A stretch of 64,000 bases of DNA from Paulownia fortunei (taxonomy: Eukaryota > Streptophyta > Magnoliopsida > Lamiales > Paulowniaceae). The translations under genes were made by a program, and so were the position numbers. Below, one piece after another: positions 11,477 to 24,991 of this stretch. The stretch is taken from positions 22,251,210-22,315,209 of the forward strand of contig CM033110.1 of NCBI GenBank assembly GCA_019321725.1, written 5' to 3'. The notes beneath the pieces were generated by a model. It worked only from the letters and a program-made list of their open reading frames with translations. It was not told where the DNA came from and did not search any database. Numbering within the stretch: the stretch's first letter is position 1; each line of letters begins with the position of its first letter.

Positions 11477-11720
11477 AGTTTGATTGATGACAATCGATTG
11501 CTCCTCCTATTCGGCCATGGCATGCAAGTAGAGGTGTACGTATAGTTTTGTATAAATACACGTAAATGCGCGTGTATCTATCAGTTGGATACGCAGTTAC
11601 AGAGGAAAAGGGAACGGAATGACGATGATGACCAAAGGAACAAGGGAAGCTACTTACATAAAAAGCGTGAGGAGGCGGGGTTAGGGGTTAGGACGTGGGC
11701 GAGATTTTTGCGATTATTTC
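11477..11720 (-). promoter_or_regulatory. methylesterase 5' UTR/promoter region
   Basis: GC-richer than the DNA beyond 11720. On the minus strand there is a TATA-like TATTTATACAA at about 11547-11557, some 70 bases upstream of the ATG at 11476. Inferred only from position and composition. Confidence 0.4.
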
Positions 11721-14700
11721 CAAAACAGCCCTTGTAGTTTCTAATATTATATATTTGGGGTCATTAAACGTGATACAAATATGGACCTAGGGATTTGCAA
11801 CTAATTAACAAGTTATTCCAAGTAGAAGCACAAATATTTTCTTATTACTAGATGAATTAGTTTGGTAATAATTTAAATAAACAAATCATCATCTCATAAT
11901 TACCGTCAATAAAAATCTAATTTAATTAGTAAAATTGAGATTTCAACATATAACTATTTTAGATATAATGAAATTGCTAATCATGTTTTCAAGTGCCCCA
12001 CGTGTATTATATAAGAGACACATTGACTCATGAATGTGAGTGAATTGGAACTTAACGTAATAAATTGGAACTTTACCGCAACTATTAGTTCAATTAATTG
12101 TCCAAAAAACATGTGCTCGATGTAGGAAATAATAATGTAATGTACAGTAATTTCAATTAATTGAAATATTATATCAAATAGGTACAATATAATAAATGAG
12201 TGACGTCAAAAAATTCATCAAATCCGGTGTAATGATCATTGATATGCCGATTTACCACAAATCATTTTTTTTCAATATATGTGAATATATTAGACAATAG
12301 GTATAATACATGTTATACTTAGTTTATAGTGTATTGAGTGCATGAATAAGTGTTTTTATAATTGAACGGTGATCAAATCAGTCTTGCTATTAGTTAATGG
12401 TTCAATTGATAAGATCGGTTCAACCATCGATCCATCCGATTTAATAAAAAATAATTATATTTTTTAATTATATTATATAAAATGATAATGTAGTACACTA
12501 ATTATTATGTAATATATTTTAAAGATATAAATAAATAAATAATCATCAAAAAAATATCTAACAAAACTCAAAATTTATATAATCACACATATAATAAAAT
12601 ATTAAATTTAAGAATTTAAGCTTTTTAAAAAAATAAAAAATAAAAAATTTAATTTTGACCGCTAGAATCACAAAAATAATTATTTAATGGTCTGTCTGAT
12701 CCAACCGGCCAACCAATTTAATTCCAAAAATATTAATATGAATAATTATTAAATATTTTATTTTATAAAATATAAAATATAAAATATAAAATATTTAAAA
12801 GATGAATATTACAACCAACACGCATGACCGCATGGCTTATGAAGGCAGCAGTTTGACCATGTGAAGGGTGATTTAAGAGGACAAAGAAGCAATCAACTAA
12901 GTTGATAGATAATAAAGAATATTATGCACATGCTCAATTAAAGCTTGATTTATGAGCAAATTGAGCGCAAGAATATTATACAACATTTGATTGGTCCATT
13001 GCGTTAAAATGTATCAAGAAATAGCACCCCTAATAAATAATGCAACCTTCTTTTAGTGACAAAAGGGTACGAAAAAGTCAATAACTGATAATGAATTGAT
13101 GTTAAATTTGGATTTATCATAAATTTATTTTTTTTTGGATGAATTTTTAAAATGACAAACGGGTTTGGGGCTAGTTTTAATTTTTTATTTTTAAATTCAT
13201 CTCTCGAATCAATCTTATTTAATTTTTTATTTTAATATATATGTATTTATATAATATTATATTTAAAAAAAAATTAATGATGTTGTTTTTTATTTTTAAT
13301 ATTTTTAAAATTATAAAGTAAGTGTAACGGATTTAGTTGATTTGGGGCGAGATGGGTTTTGGGTTTTTAAAATTCTTGACGGGATGAATTTCTCATTTTA
13401 GTAAACTCGTTTCGTTGTCATTTCTATCAATTTATTGTAAATCTATTATTATTGTAAATCCGTTATTAGACAAACAAACAAGAGGTGATTGGAGGGCTTT
13501 CTGGATTATTTAATAGTTGATTGGATATAATACATTCAATTTACCATAAATTAAATTATGGCGTGTAAGTGATTTTCACTGTTCATCCTCTATGATCAAA
13601 TTGTCCAGATTATGGATGTGCACTTTTTACCATCCATTTTTTCTATATCCAACAGGATTGGATAGAAATATTGTACTGATCCGTTCAAGAATTCTACATT
13701 TTAATTCTATTGATGTTATCCCAAGCAATTAAAAGAAGATTCCTAATTAAAATATACTCCATTTGCTTATGATTGAATGCTTCAATTTCCTTTTTGTCCT
13801 AGAAAATTAATTGGGATATAACTCCACACAAATGTTCTTTAAGAACACAATTAGTGATCCCCATTCTTAAACATGGAATTAATTTCTAGGATGAAAAGTA
13901 TTCTTCAGATATTAACAATTAGAAAGTAACCTTTTGTCCTAATTTGCATGTGAAAAATATAAGTTTGGACAATATCCTTAAATAATTTCATGCAAAAATT
14001 TGCATTGAATATGATATACTATATTCCACCAACAAATACTTTCCAAAAAAAAAAAAAAAAGGTTATTAGATTCGTTTATTTATTCTAGGTTGGTAGGTAA
14101 ACAAATTTACATCATTGGATAGCTGGTTTATGGTCCCATTAATTACGTCAGGTATAGGTGTTTGTTTGGTTTGGGTCCCTCAAGTTTGAGGTGTTTCATA
14201 AATGCCCCATTACTTTTTTCTTCCCTGAAATAAGGGTTTAGGGAGGTGGAAAGTAGTGGTTTTCAGTTTCAAAATTAAATGCAAACCCAATCTCAAATCT
14301 CAACTGCATTATTATATGAATCTGATACTACTAAACTTATTCAGCTTTTTTTCCTACTCACTTGTCACATTTGCCTCAACCTTCATTGGTGGCTTATTAA
14401 TGTGACATTTCTCGATTTTATGATGTTCATTTACATTTAAATTTACTTATTTTGAATTTGAAAATATGATGCGACTTATATTAATATTTAGTAATTATTA
14501 TTGACAGTAAAATTGTACATGTATTTATTACTTTTTTTTTAAACTTTGATCATTTAAAATTCATAATAATTTAGAGTAAAATGAAATAAGACAAGAAATG
14601 GGGTCGTTTTCAAATTCATATATTAAGCCTTATTCGAACAAAACTCATACGTGGACTAATTCTCTCGTTAATTCGGATACCATTAAACTAAATAATTAAA

Positions 14701-17700
14701 TATATAGAAAATTTTATTTAAATTTTTTTTTGTAGGAAATTACAAAAATCTTTGGTGCATATATTGGTGTAAAACTACCTTTGCTTCTTCATCCCTTATG
14801 TGCATGCGAGCACCAGAAATCACGAAAATCATGTGTGATTTTCCATCTTTGTGTGAGTTGCTGATAACTAAAAGCAGACAGAGATTTGTGTATCACAAAG
14901 TACTAAACCATGATGGTATACATGATATACACATGATCCAAGTGTGTTCTTTCGCAAAGTAACACGTTGCCGGAAACTCCACATAGAATGCTTAAATTTC
15001 ATGTTTAACTTTAAACTATTAACATATATTATATTTTTCAGAAACTATTCTCTTACTTATTTTTTTCAATTTTTAAGTGCAAATTTATGAAATTAAAAAA
15101 ATATATAAATATATATATATATATTTATATATTTTTTTTAACTCCATTGAAACTCCGAGCTAATTTAGAACGAGACATTTAAAAAAACTAAGAGTATAAA
15201 GTTTAAAAAGAAATAAAAAAATGAAATTAGAGGGTTGGTCCTCTAAGACTTTTTGGATACTTCGGCCATGATTAACCACAAAATTTCTTCTTTGTAGTAT
15301 ATAAAAATTTAATAAAATAAACCCACACATGCGTGGCACTAAAACATCTAACTTAAGGTTAATTATTGTGTGGTCCAACAATTACTTGTAATTTAGAGTA
15401 AATAGTCCATTCAAAGCTTTGGACCACATCATATTAATATTGCTTCAAGTGTGCATCATTATTCTTTCATGTTGATCAAGGAAAATGGGCTACTCGTGGT
15501 TACAGAGTTTGGCCAGTTGGGGTTAGGCAGCAAAAACTATAGTACAACTATTTATTGCTTTAAAGATACGCTATACCAATCACAACGATCAAGAAACAAA
15601 TTTTATTTTTAGGGTTTTTTTTTTTCTTGTACTTACAAATTAAAATAAAATATTAAAATAAATTGAGTATTCAATTAACATTAAGAACTTTTCGTACAGA
15701 CAAAATATTCATGAAGGGTATTATAGAATATGCGTGCACCCCTGTTCGATTTTTTTATCAAAATTATAAAAGATGAAAATACTGATTGTCAATATTTATC
15801 AACTTCAACAACTTTACATGTCAATTAAACTTAATTAAGTGAATGCTATGTTTTAAATCTATTGAATATGCTTGTAAATTTAAATGTCCTTGTCATCACT
15901 AAAAGAATAAAATTATTTTATTAATGTGTATATTAATTAAAGTGCCTTTATGATAAAGTGCTTTTGGTTTTAGCCTTTACCTTTAATGAAGCTTCTATGA
16001 AATTTGGTTTGCCCTCATAATATGGGAATTTAAGGATAGACAATGGGTCACAACCTTGGATTAACGATTACGATGCTTAGTATTAATAAAGCCTGATGCA
16101 GATTTTGCCATAAAAGATTGAAGGTTGCATTGATTATTGTGTTTTTTTTTTTAGTGAAATGATTAGTACATCTTTATATTATAAATTTTAATTATCAAAA
16201 ATTAGTTATTAATAACTATTAACTAACCAATTATTATAAAAAAAAAAAGACAAAGATTTATACTTTTGGTAGGATTTGAACCTAATATATCATAATCTTG
16301 GAATCTCAAGTTCATGAGTTAAGTTAGGCCTCATAGTAATTGTTAAAATTTGATTATTAATTGATTACTAGTTCTTGATGATTGATAGTTTTGATGTTAT
16401 GGTGTATGCAACTGAGTTATTCTATATATATATATAAAAAAAAACTATGGTTCCGAAAATGATAGGAATTTAGCTCAACTTCAATATCAAACATTTTTAA
16501 AATTTTAATTGGTTAGAAAAAAGACATCGATTTATCACTTATGTGAATGTGTTATTTCATTGTTTATTATAATTTATTGGTTATTGATGAATGTATTGAA
16601 TCAATTATTGATTGATATATTGATTTAATAATGTAATTATGCTCCTCTTAAAAAAAAAAAAAAGAAAAAAAGAAAGAGGAGACGGGGAATTATTTTTTAC
16701 CTTAAAAAATTGCAACTTCTCTCGACAATTTTTTGCAATTTGACAATTTTCTTATTTAATTATTTTCTGTTAAGTTGGACACTAAATAAGTACCACTGCA
16801 TACCTAATTAACACATAATTTGATTTATAGAAAACACAAAGATTAAACTTATGTCAAACATAGTAAGCGGGGGAGATGAATTTAAATCTCATTTAAGCCT
16901 CTCCATTAATGAAAACAAATGTCACTAATATAGCCTCAAATTTCTTGATATCTGGGCTGACTGACATCTATAATCAATTCTCTATTTTTGAGTTAAAATA
17001 TAAATTAAATTATTGAGTATTTGATTGAAATCAATCTTTTTAATTTTAGTTTGGCTCGATAATAATACAAATTTGAATAGTATTTTTTTATTCAATAATA
17101 TTTAAAACTTACATTTGACTTAATTAGTTAAAAAATAATAAAAATATATATAAAATTATCAAGTTATTTAATCTCGACTCATTCATCAATTCCAACATAT
17201 TTAAACTCGACCCGATTAATATTCAAATTAGTTTTAAATATAATTTTATACTTGATAAAAAATTTAAATCAAACTTAAATAATATTTTATTCATTTACCA
17301 TTAGACGGATACAAACTTCGGATCATTCATTTACACCATAATTACACTTATTCGTAGCCAAATGACTGAGCCTCGCCGCAATAGAGCTACTACTCGTTTG
17401 GGCTTTTCCCAACGAGGGCTGCCCACCAAAATAGGCGGTTAGGCACAAGTAAAAATTTCAAAAATAGGGTTATTATAAAATGGATAGAGTACTAATAAAA
17501 AATGTAATAATATAAATTCTTAAGTATATAACTAATATAAATTATTTGATACAGTAATTAGTTTTAACTTTTAACAACAATGAATGAATTTATCTTATTG
17601 TTGATATTTAAATACTACATCTTTTGTGAAATTATTGCTCTACTTTTACAGTACAAAGTAATTTTTTTAATCTTGAATTAACTTTTCATATTAATTTTTT

Positions 17701-17900
17701 TAAAAAATTTCTTATGACTAAAACTTTAAGATTTAAATTCTTTCATATTATTTAATGCAATGAATTAGATTAAAAAAATGATCAAATTATTTGTTATTAT
17801 ATTTAGAAAAATAGTTTAATAGTACATAATACTCTTAAATTCATTACGAGCCTTTTCTTCCACTTCTCATCTCCTCTCTCCAATCCTCGATCAAACTTGT
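11721..17900. other. long AT-rich intergenic region with repeat debris
   Basis: No gene supported. Contains poly-A tracts (14046-14061, 16649-16662) and stretches with the feel of old transposable-element sequence: 12370-12720, CGGTTCAACCATCGATCC and related Asp/Gly-codon-free repeats; 13150-13400; and 17010-17300. A tRNA-like SINE remnant sits at 16255-16345. A GC-richer island at 17360-17440 (GCCTCGCCGC..GAGGGCTGCCC) is unexplained. Short open frames here are random in AT-rich DNA. Confidence 0.5.
16255..16345 (-). repeat. tRNA-derived SINE-like remnant
   Basis: The reverse complement of 16270-16284 is TAGGTTCAAATCCTA, a good tRNA T-arm / pol III B box (GGTTCAAATCC) with a complementary stem. 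Upstream on that strand, GGCCTAACTTAACTCATGAA could be a decayed A-box region, and downstream is a T-rich end. No complete cloverleaf forms, so a SINE relic is more likely than a tRNA gene. Confidence 0.35.
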
Positions 17901-19340
17901 GTTCCCAGGCACTATGAAATGGGGGATCTTTCCTTCGCCTATCGTATATATCGACTTGGCTTTGTCCTGAAGAACTTCGCTGCCACTAGTGGCGAAGAAA
18001 AATTAAACTATCCCACCCAAAACCAACTCGAAGCTAAAGATAAAAGGAGACGGTGTACAAGAAACTGGCAAATCGAACTTATAATTTTAGGAAGAAGTGA
18101 GTAATAATATTTAGCAGAATACAAGAATGATCCTCTGTGAACCAAAATTTTAAATTTATTGAAGTAATTTCAATTTTTAGTTAATTTGCCATGATTTTGA
18201 GTTTGTCTTTAATATTTTTGTAGTCTTAAATAAAACGTAGCTTGGGAAAAATCATAACTTTTGCGTGCCATTTTTTTTATTAGTTATACATTGCCAGACC
18301 CAAAAGGGCCCAAACGTTGCGGGTCTGTGAATATATTGGATTGGGCCATCAAAATAGAAAACGTAAACGGTCTATGGACCGACACCTCCGCAAAATGACT
18401 TCAACCTTTTGTAAGCCCATCCTACTATATTTTGTGTCCATGTAATAGATTTTTCGAAATCTGCCATAGGAGAACATTTAATTTTATAACTACTTCTCAA
18501 TTGTTTCTCCAAGTAATAGATTTTTAATAACTATTTCACATGCATCATCTGTATATTTTGGACAACATATAATTATATATTTTTTTTAAAAAGGTCAAGA
18601 GGTCCATGCTTCCAATTAATTGCGCAAAAAAAGAAAATAGAAAAATGTTGAGATTTATCCCTTAATACAATCATGTTTGCTTTTTAGAATATAAGCAACA
18701 TTTTAGCCCAAATTCTTTTACAGAAAGCAAAGGCTTTGTGTGTGGTGTTATTTCTGTTATTATGGAGAAAATATTATTTGATAATGTATTTTAGATAGTG
18801 AGATTGAAGAATATATGAAAAATGAGAATATGTTTGGATGTTTTATAGATAAGAATAAATAGTGTGATATATTTTATGAAATATTTTAAATTATAGATAC
18901 TTTATCAATGTAATTTTGCTATATTTAGTGAATGTATAGATATTATATAATTATTTAATTAAAATAATGATTGATAAATATTTTTAAAAAATAAAAATAT
19001 TTTGCTTCCGAAGCAACAATCGCCAAACGCCTTTTTCTTTGGCCGGGAAAGTAACACCAAACAAGACAAAAAATTTGAAGAAATGAACCTCAAATTTCTA
19101 TCAACTACTGGGATTCAAATACTTAAATTTGCAATTCAAAATTACATTATTTCTTATATTATATATTATGGAAAAAAAAACTAATTTTTTTTTAGCCGTC
19201 ATGGTAGTATGAATAGCATATCATAGCGCGATCCCAACAATTTAAAAGCATTTTCCAACTTAATCTCTCAGGTATGAACTAAAATCGCTCTTTCAGTATA
19301 TAGCGCGAACTGTACAAATTTTAAAAGTTATTTCACGTAA
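17901..19340. other. intergenic; unrecognised 61-codon open frame
   Basis: An ATG frame at 17919-18104 follows a CT-rich leader-like stretch (17850-17900), but its product (MGDLSFAYRIYRLGFVLKNF...) is not recognised. It contains a near-perfect hairpin, CTTCGCTGCCACTAGTGG then CGAAG, at 17977-17999. At 18295-18350 are GGGCCC and TGGGCC motifs of the plant site II type and a CAGACCC/GGGTCTG inverted repeat. No gene model can be supported. Confidence 0.35.
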
Positions 19341-19379
19341 CCCGTAGGTTCGGATCGAAGCCCCGGGCATAAGTCTTTA

Positions 19380-20710
19380 CAAAATCAACGCTTACGCGGT
19401 GCGGCGTCTGGTCGTGCTCATCTGCCGAAACTTCACCGTGAGGTAAGCCCTCTCTGCGTGTTTATGGAGGTCTGCTAGTGTGTGTTTACTCGTAAATCTA
19501 TACATACACCTATACTTACGTATACGTCAACCGTCAATCTGAGAATTCACAATCCTTTAATCCCGTCTTGAGCAGACAGCTCCTAATTGTTATTTGTGGA
19601 TTTCGCTTATGTAGATTTCTGTTGAACGTGCATATAGAATTTCTTAATGGCTGCTTATATCAAGTTGTTTCTTAATTCATTATCCTTTTTTAAATCTTCT
19701 CGTTTGGTTGATGATGTTGTTTTGCCTGAAAATTTCGGTGATGTACTGATTTTTTTTTTTTGAAGGGACTGGTTTTAACTGTCTCTAAGGAGAATTTGAG
19801 TGAAAAGGGAATTTTATTTGATATTATGCAACAAATCTGGCATTGTTTAGACATTGGTCGATTTAGGAGGATAGAGCTCTTGGAATTCTTTGATTGCAAT
19901 AAAGAGAAGGATTTTCAGTTAATAACTATTTTTTCTTTTTCTAAATGATTCTTCTTATGTGGTGCTGGTTTTGATGGATTACGAATTCTTGTAGTGTCGC
20001 TAACGTCGGCTAAGTTTTTCTTCTGTGCCTTTGGAATTGTTTACACAATGGTCGTGTTGCCATACTTTTTAGCATTTATTTGAAAATGAATAATCTGCTT
20101 AGGTTGATCGTCTTTTATGTTATATCATACTGATTACCCTCCAAATGATGGGAGTTTTTTTTTTTGTATGAACTGATGAATATGGTTCTTTTTTGTTGCA
20201 TTAGGTCATTCTACATAGTTCTGTCTGTAACAAAATGTGTCACTTTCATATATGCTGTTTAATTCTATGCTTTACTATCTTGGAAGATTGTGTCTTTTTT
20301 GTGTTTTTGAAAATATTTATGGGTACCTGGTCATGAATGTGAAGGAGTCTTGTGTAACTGAATTAATGAGTCAATGTCGGTTCTAATGAACGTGTCTCAT
20401 TATTTTTGTTGGATGTTTTGTTTGATTCATTCATACTTCTATCAAATGTTAAAAAGTGTAGAATTCCCATATATCTTCTTAACCTCTTTATTTTGTTCTT
20501 TTCTTCTCATGGAAGTTTTGTTTTGGTTTCCATTGCTTATGATTCAGGTTTGATCTGTGAATTATGAAACCAATGCAAATAAGGCAAGGACAGAAACTGT
20601 ATGGATTTGGAAATTCATTTTTATAAAAACTAATAATGGCCCATAACAATTTCCAAGGTGATATCCCTAGAAATGTTTTTTCCCGTGCCAGCAGATGTCA
20701 ATAATCATCT
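19380..20710 (+). promoter_or_regulatory. 5' UTR exon and leader intron of the FCP1-like gene
   Basis: A GC-richer stretch ends at a good donor, GTGAG|GTAAGCC (GT at 19442-19443). A matching acceptor GTGCCAGCAG at 20685-20694 precedes the start codon by 16 bases, giving a 1.25 kb leader intron. A short out-of-frame ATG at 20695 (17 codons, overlapping the main start) would act as an upstream ORF if included. Inferred from splice signals only. Confidence 0.5.
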
Positions 20711-23700
20711 ATGGATATAGAATTACTGCAAAATCCTGCTCGAGATAGTTCTAAGAGCAATTCAAAAAGGAGAAAGAAACAGAGAGCAAAGAAGAAGGCT
20801 ATGGATAAAAATGGACCACAAATCATGGATAAGATGGATGGTAATATGGAAGCTTTGGATGAAATAAGAGATTGTATATTAGTCAATAATGTTTTGGAAA
20901 ATAATATTCTTGAGACAGATTTAGCTGTGCAAACACTGGCAGAATGCCCTAAAATGGCTGCAGGGTCAACAGAGAATCTTTCTGAAGTGAATGTGGACAG
21001 AAAAAAGAAAAAGAAGTGCAAAAAAATCAAGAAGAAGGCAAAGATTAAGGACGAAGTCCAAATTACGGACCAGACTAAGATGGATACAGGGTCAACCGAA
21101 AATCTTACTGAAGGGAATGTGAATGACAAAAGAAAAAGGAGGGGGAAAAGGATCAAGAAGAAGGCAAAAAATAAAGATGAGATCCAAAGCATGGATGAGG
21201 CGGTTGGCATGTTAAATTTGCACATATCAGATGGAGACCATGGACGAGGGATTGCAAATGAGTGCACAGCTCAAGAATCTGAATTTTCTTTAAGAAAAGA
21301 ATCATCTTTATCAGATTTAGTGCACAGTAAGGAGAATCCTTTAGATTTATGCGAAGATGAAAAGACTGTCTTATTACTTGATGTGGTTGAAGTTTCAAGT
21401 AACAGAGTTTTTTCTGAATTAGTTGACGAGAGGTCTGGACATTTGTTGAGGCCCATGGAGGTGGATGGGAAATTCTTTCCTTGTGAAAGCCAACATAGTC
21501 CCCACCCTAATCAGATGGCTGGAGAGAATGCAAAGTTTGAGAATGGGTTAAATAAGGTAAACAATGAAATTGTTGTTGATGAGGGAAACTGTTCAGCTGA
21601 AGGCAGGAGTGTCTTCTCCACTTGTGGTGTCGAGGTGACTACACATCTTTCTTCTCCTGATGTGAAGGAAGCAGAATGCTTGTCAAAGGATTTAGGACAA
21701 TGTCCAACAATAGCACCGATTGCTTCTATTAAGAGAAAGCTTCTTGTCCTTGATGTAAATGGTCTACTTGCAAACATAGTAATGCCAGCTCCAAAAGATT
21801 GTAGAGGAGACACATATATATTAGGACGAGCAAGTGAGATTTGATGTTGCTTTATAACTTGAAACAATTCTTGAATATTTGTATTTCAAATATTAGGATG
21901 TCAAATCAGTGGATTAATTCTGACCAAATCATTATTTTCTTTTCGTAGTTTTCAGGAGACCATTCTGTGATGATTTTCTGAAGTTTTGCTTTCAGAACTT
22001 TGATGTGGGCGTATGGTCGTCAAGATCCAAGTTACTCTTCGAACTGTGTTTCTTTCTTTTTTGATGCTGCTTCTGGCCTCTCTCCCTCTCCCTCTCTGTC
22101 ATGCTAGACTTCCTCTTTTGTTTTCCATGATGACATAGATTCAAAATATATAGCATTAGTTATATCTCTTGGACTTTGTGGAGGTTGCTTGTGTCCCTCT
22201 CATGATTTGTCATGCTAACCTTGGAATATGTATTTGATATGCAGGAAAATTATTGATAGAGTTGTTGATTATTTATTGGGAGATCTGAAAGACCAGTTGC
22301 TATTTTGTTGGGTAAGCCTTCTGCACAACGATCTACATACCTTTTCTTAGTTAATGGTGAACAAATATTTTTTTTCAGATATTTGGATCAGGTCTATATT
22401 GTTAGTTTTGATTCGTCAACTTGTTTCTTGATGCATTTTCAGCATCTGGCTTACCGCACATGTTATAGTGGCAAGGTGATAAAGGAATTTTAGTTAATTT
22501 AAGGAATATATCTCTAACTTCTCTTTCTGGCTCATCTACATTTTAGTTCATGTTTATTATAGGAACTAACTCACGACGTTCATGCCATAATAAATTTAGT
22601 CACGCTTGCAGGAGCAATTAAATTGGCATTTGTTATTGTATATGTAATGTTAACTATATTGATGCTTATCAAAGAAGGATCATGCTTAGTGAATCATACT
22701 TAGAGGTTATTCAACTCCCATAGGTGCTACATAGCTCGGACGTATAAGATTCCATACTAGTTCTTTTTTACGTCTGAATGACACAAACTTAATGTGGTCC
22801 TGTTGGTTAGTTTACTTGATTTTAATCCCCAAACCAATCTAGTAGTTTATGATACAGAAATTTACAATGTAATGCAGGATATGTCTCATAGTACTCAAAC
22901 AGGGTTCAAAACTCTTGAAAACATTCATAAGCCCTTGGTCTGCAAGGAGCTAAGGAAAATTTGGGAAAATGATGATCCTAATTTGCCTTGGAAGAAGGGA
23001 GATTATAATGAATCAAACACACTATTGTTGGATGATTCTCCTTACAAGGCGTTACTCAATCCAGTAAGATTTTCACCCTACTATATTTTTAATCACGTTT
23101 CCTCTTTACTTTCTTTAGCTTATTATGTACCCTAACTGTGTGTTTTTCTATTACCCTGTAGTTGCATACTGCAATATTTCCCAATTCGTACCATTATGAG
23201 GATAAAAATGACAATTCATTAGGTAAGATTCTTTAATTATTATGTTTTTATTTATTTGTTTTTTTCCTGTGGTAATCCTTTTCCAGAAATAAACATTACC
23301 TCACATTTATTTAACTTCTATAAGCACATCTTTATTATAAACATCCATCTCTCTCTCTCTCTCTATTTTGTGTAGCATTATTAAAAAAAACCCACCACAA
23401 AAGACCATATAGAAGATCAAATGGTATTTTACTCATTTCTCGATTTCTATTTGTTCCGTTTGGAGTTTGTCACTCACAAGAGATGCCGATGTAATTCCTA
23501 GTACCTGGGAGAGTCCCGCTGTGGGTCCCTACATGTTGGAGCGCAAGCATATATTATGACTGGGATAATAATGTCACCATTAAGTTCACCTTTGATATAA
23601 CTCTCGTATGTGTACATCGTTAAATGGGTGGAGATCTCTAGGAAGAACGGTTCAGTAATTGATGTATTTCTTCTGGCACAGATAAAAAGTTTTATAATAT

Positions 23701-24991
23701 TGATATTTCACTAACTCACAAGCCTTAGAGTGGAAACAGCAAATAGAGATTTAAAAGCGTGTAGTATGGTACCTAGAGAAGTTCATGGTCCCCCGGTTGG
23801 AAGAACGAGGCCTAAATTTGAAGATATTTTTAGGGTTAATTACACTTGCCTCCCCTCTAATGTAGCTTAGTTATCAATTCCTCCCCTCCATCTTTCATAT
23901 TTACAAAAACCTCTCCTCTGAGTTTGCTCAGTTAAGTAAAATCCAAATGGAAGTCATGAATTGACTACTTTGCCCTTGGCTGATTTTTTTTTTAAAAAAA
24001 TGGTCAAATCATTAGTTTATTAAATGACTACTCTTGTGGCTTCTCATTGCTATCTCTCATTTATGCTACACACCCCTTCCTCATTGCCATCTCAAGAAGA
24101 GAAAAAAAGTAATGGACAGAAAACGAAAAAGAATTTGAGAAAAAGAAAATTAAAGGAATTTGTTTAACTATTCTTCTATAAAATTAAGCCTAATTATTTT
24201 TCGAATGTACTCTTTTTTATATATTTGAAAAGGTAAAACATTAGAAGTACTCGAACAAGTCATTTTATCTTTGACAAATGCAAGTATCATTGTTAAGTCT
24301 AATTTTTGGGAGGGCCAAAAAAACAGCCATCAACTGCTAAATTTTTGGCCTCAAACGACTAATTTTTCCATCCAACAATAGATATTTTTGGAACATTTTT
24401 CATTACACTCTTTCCCTTTCACGTATCTGATTATTACATGTACATTTCCTTTAAGTTTCAAATTTTACCATAGTTATTTTAGTTGGCAAAATATAAGGAC
24501 AATAGGGTTAGAGGCAAAATAGAAAGGCCGCTAAATTTTTTTTACTGACATCTCATTTTCCGTTCAAAAACCTAACAGTAGGGAAAGCTTCGTAAACATA
24601 GTAAACTTTGGGTGGAGGTTTTTGTAATTATGAAGATGGAGGATGGAGGGAAGGAATTTGTAATTTAGCTATTTCAAAGGGGATGAAAGTGTAATACCTT
24701 TCATCTATTCCTTCCCTCTTATCATTCATTTACTGAATAACTTCTGCATAAAGGTTGGTCACTCAACTACTGAAACTCAATTTCATTGCAGGCCCTGGAG
24801 GTGATCTTCGAGTTTATTTGGAAGGGTTGTTGGCATCTGAAAATGCACAGATATATGTTGAGCAACATCCGTTTGGTCAAAGTGCTATAAACGAAACTAA
24901 CTTGTCTTGGGGCTTCTACTCGGGGGTTCTTCAGACTATGTTGAACCAATTGGAAGATAATATTCCCAGTTCCCTACCTACTTTGAGTTAG
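20711..24991 (+). CDS. FCP1-like HAD-superfamily (NLI-interacting-factor-like) protein with Lys-rich N-terminus
   Basis: Six coding exons: 20711-21833, 21949-22030, 22245-22311, 22878-23063, 23162-23222, 24792-24991, all GT-AG with consistent phases; 572 residues. Residues 1-340 are a low-complexity, Lys/Glu-rich region with basic clusters (KRRKKQRAKKK, KKIKKKAK, KRIKKKAK) that could serve as nuclear or nucleolar localisation signals, and a 42-residue tandem repeat. From about 341 comes the FCP1/SCP-like domain: KRKLLVLDVNGLLANI, FRRPFCDDFLKF, VGVWSSRSKK, LLFCWDMSHSTQTG, then NTLLLDDSPYKAL and a C-terminal helical region. SCP phosphatases use DxDxT; here it is DVNGL, so the second Asp is Asn. 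This substitution is common in the plant subgroup, which may bind phosphopeptides or be weakly active. Substrate unknown. The last intron carries an inverted-repeat element. Confidence 0.9.
20962..21213 (+). repeat. 126-bp (42-codon) in-frame tandem repeat in the FCP1-like gene
   Basis: Unit 1 starts at AGGGTCAAC (20962) and unit 2 at the same word at 21088. Encoded units both run GSTENL(S/T)E.NV, a Lys/Arg cluster, KKKAK, K-D-E-x-Q and MD. A weaker earlier relative (RAKKKAMDKNGPQIMDKMDG) at 20790-20840 hints at a third decayed unit. Confidence 0.85.
23832..24699. mobile_element. non-autonomous DNA element with long terminal inverted repeats, in the last intron of the FCP1-like gene
   Basis: The left end (AGGGTTAATTACACTTGCC, continuing to about 23942) and the reverse complement of the right end (AGGTATTACACTTTCATCCCC, from 24699 back to about 24590) align for about 100 bases. 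Shared blocks include ATTACACTT, TCCCTCCATC and TTACAAAAACCTC. The interior (about 650 bases) has no ORF. Long TIRs suggest a Mutator-like MITE. I could not find a convincing target-site duplication, so family and ends are tentative. Confidence 0.6.

Noticed and set aside
17919..18104. 61-codon plus-strand frame as a small gene
   Set aside because: CT-rich leader and ATG context are suggestive, but the product is not recognised and no conservation can be judged.
20698..21267. 189-codon minus-strand frame, Phe/Leu-rich, membrane-like
   Set aside because: It is the antisense of the Lys/Glu-rich coding exon of the FCP1-like gene; AAG/AAA codons read backwards give CTT/TTT.
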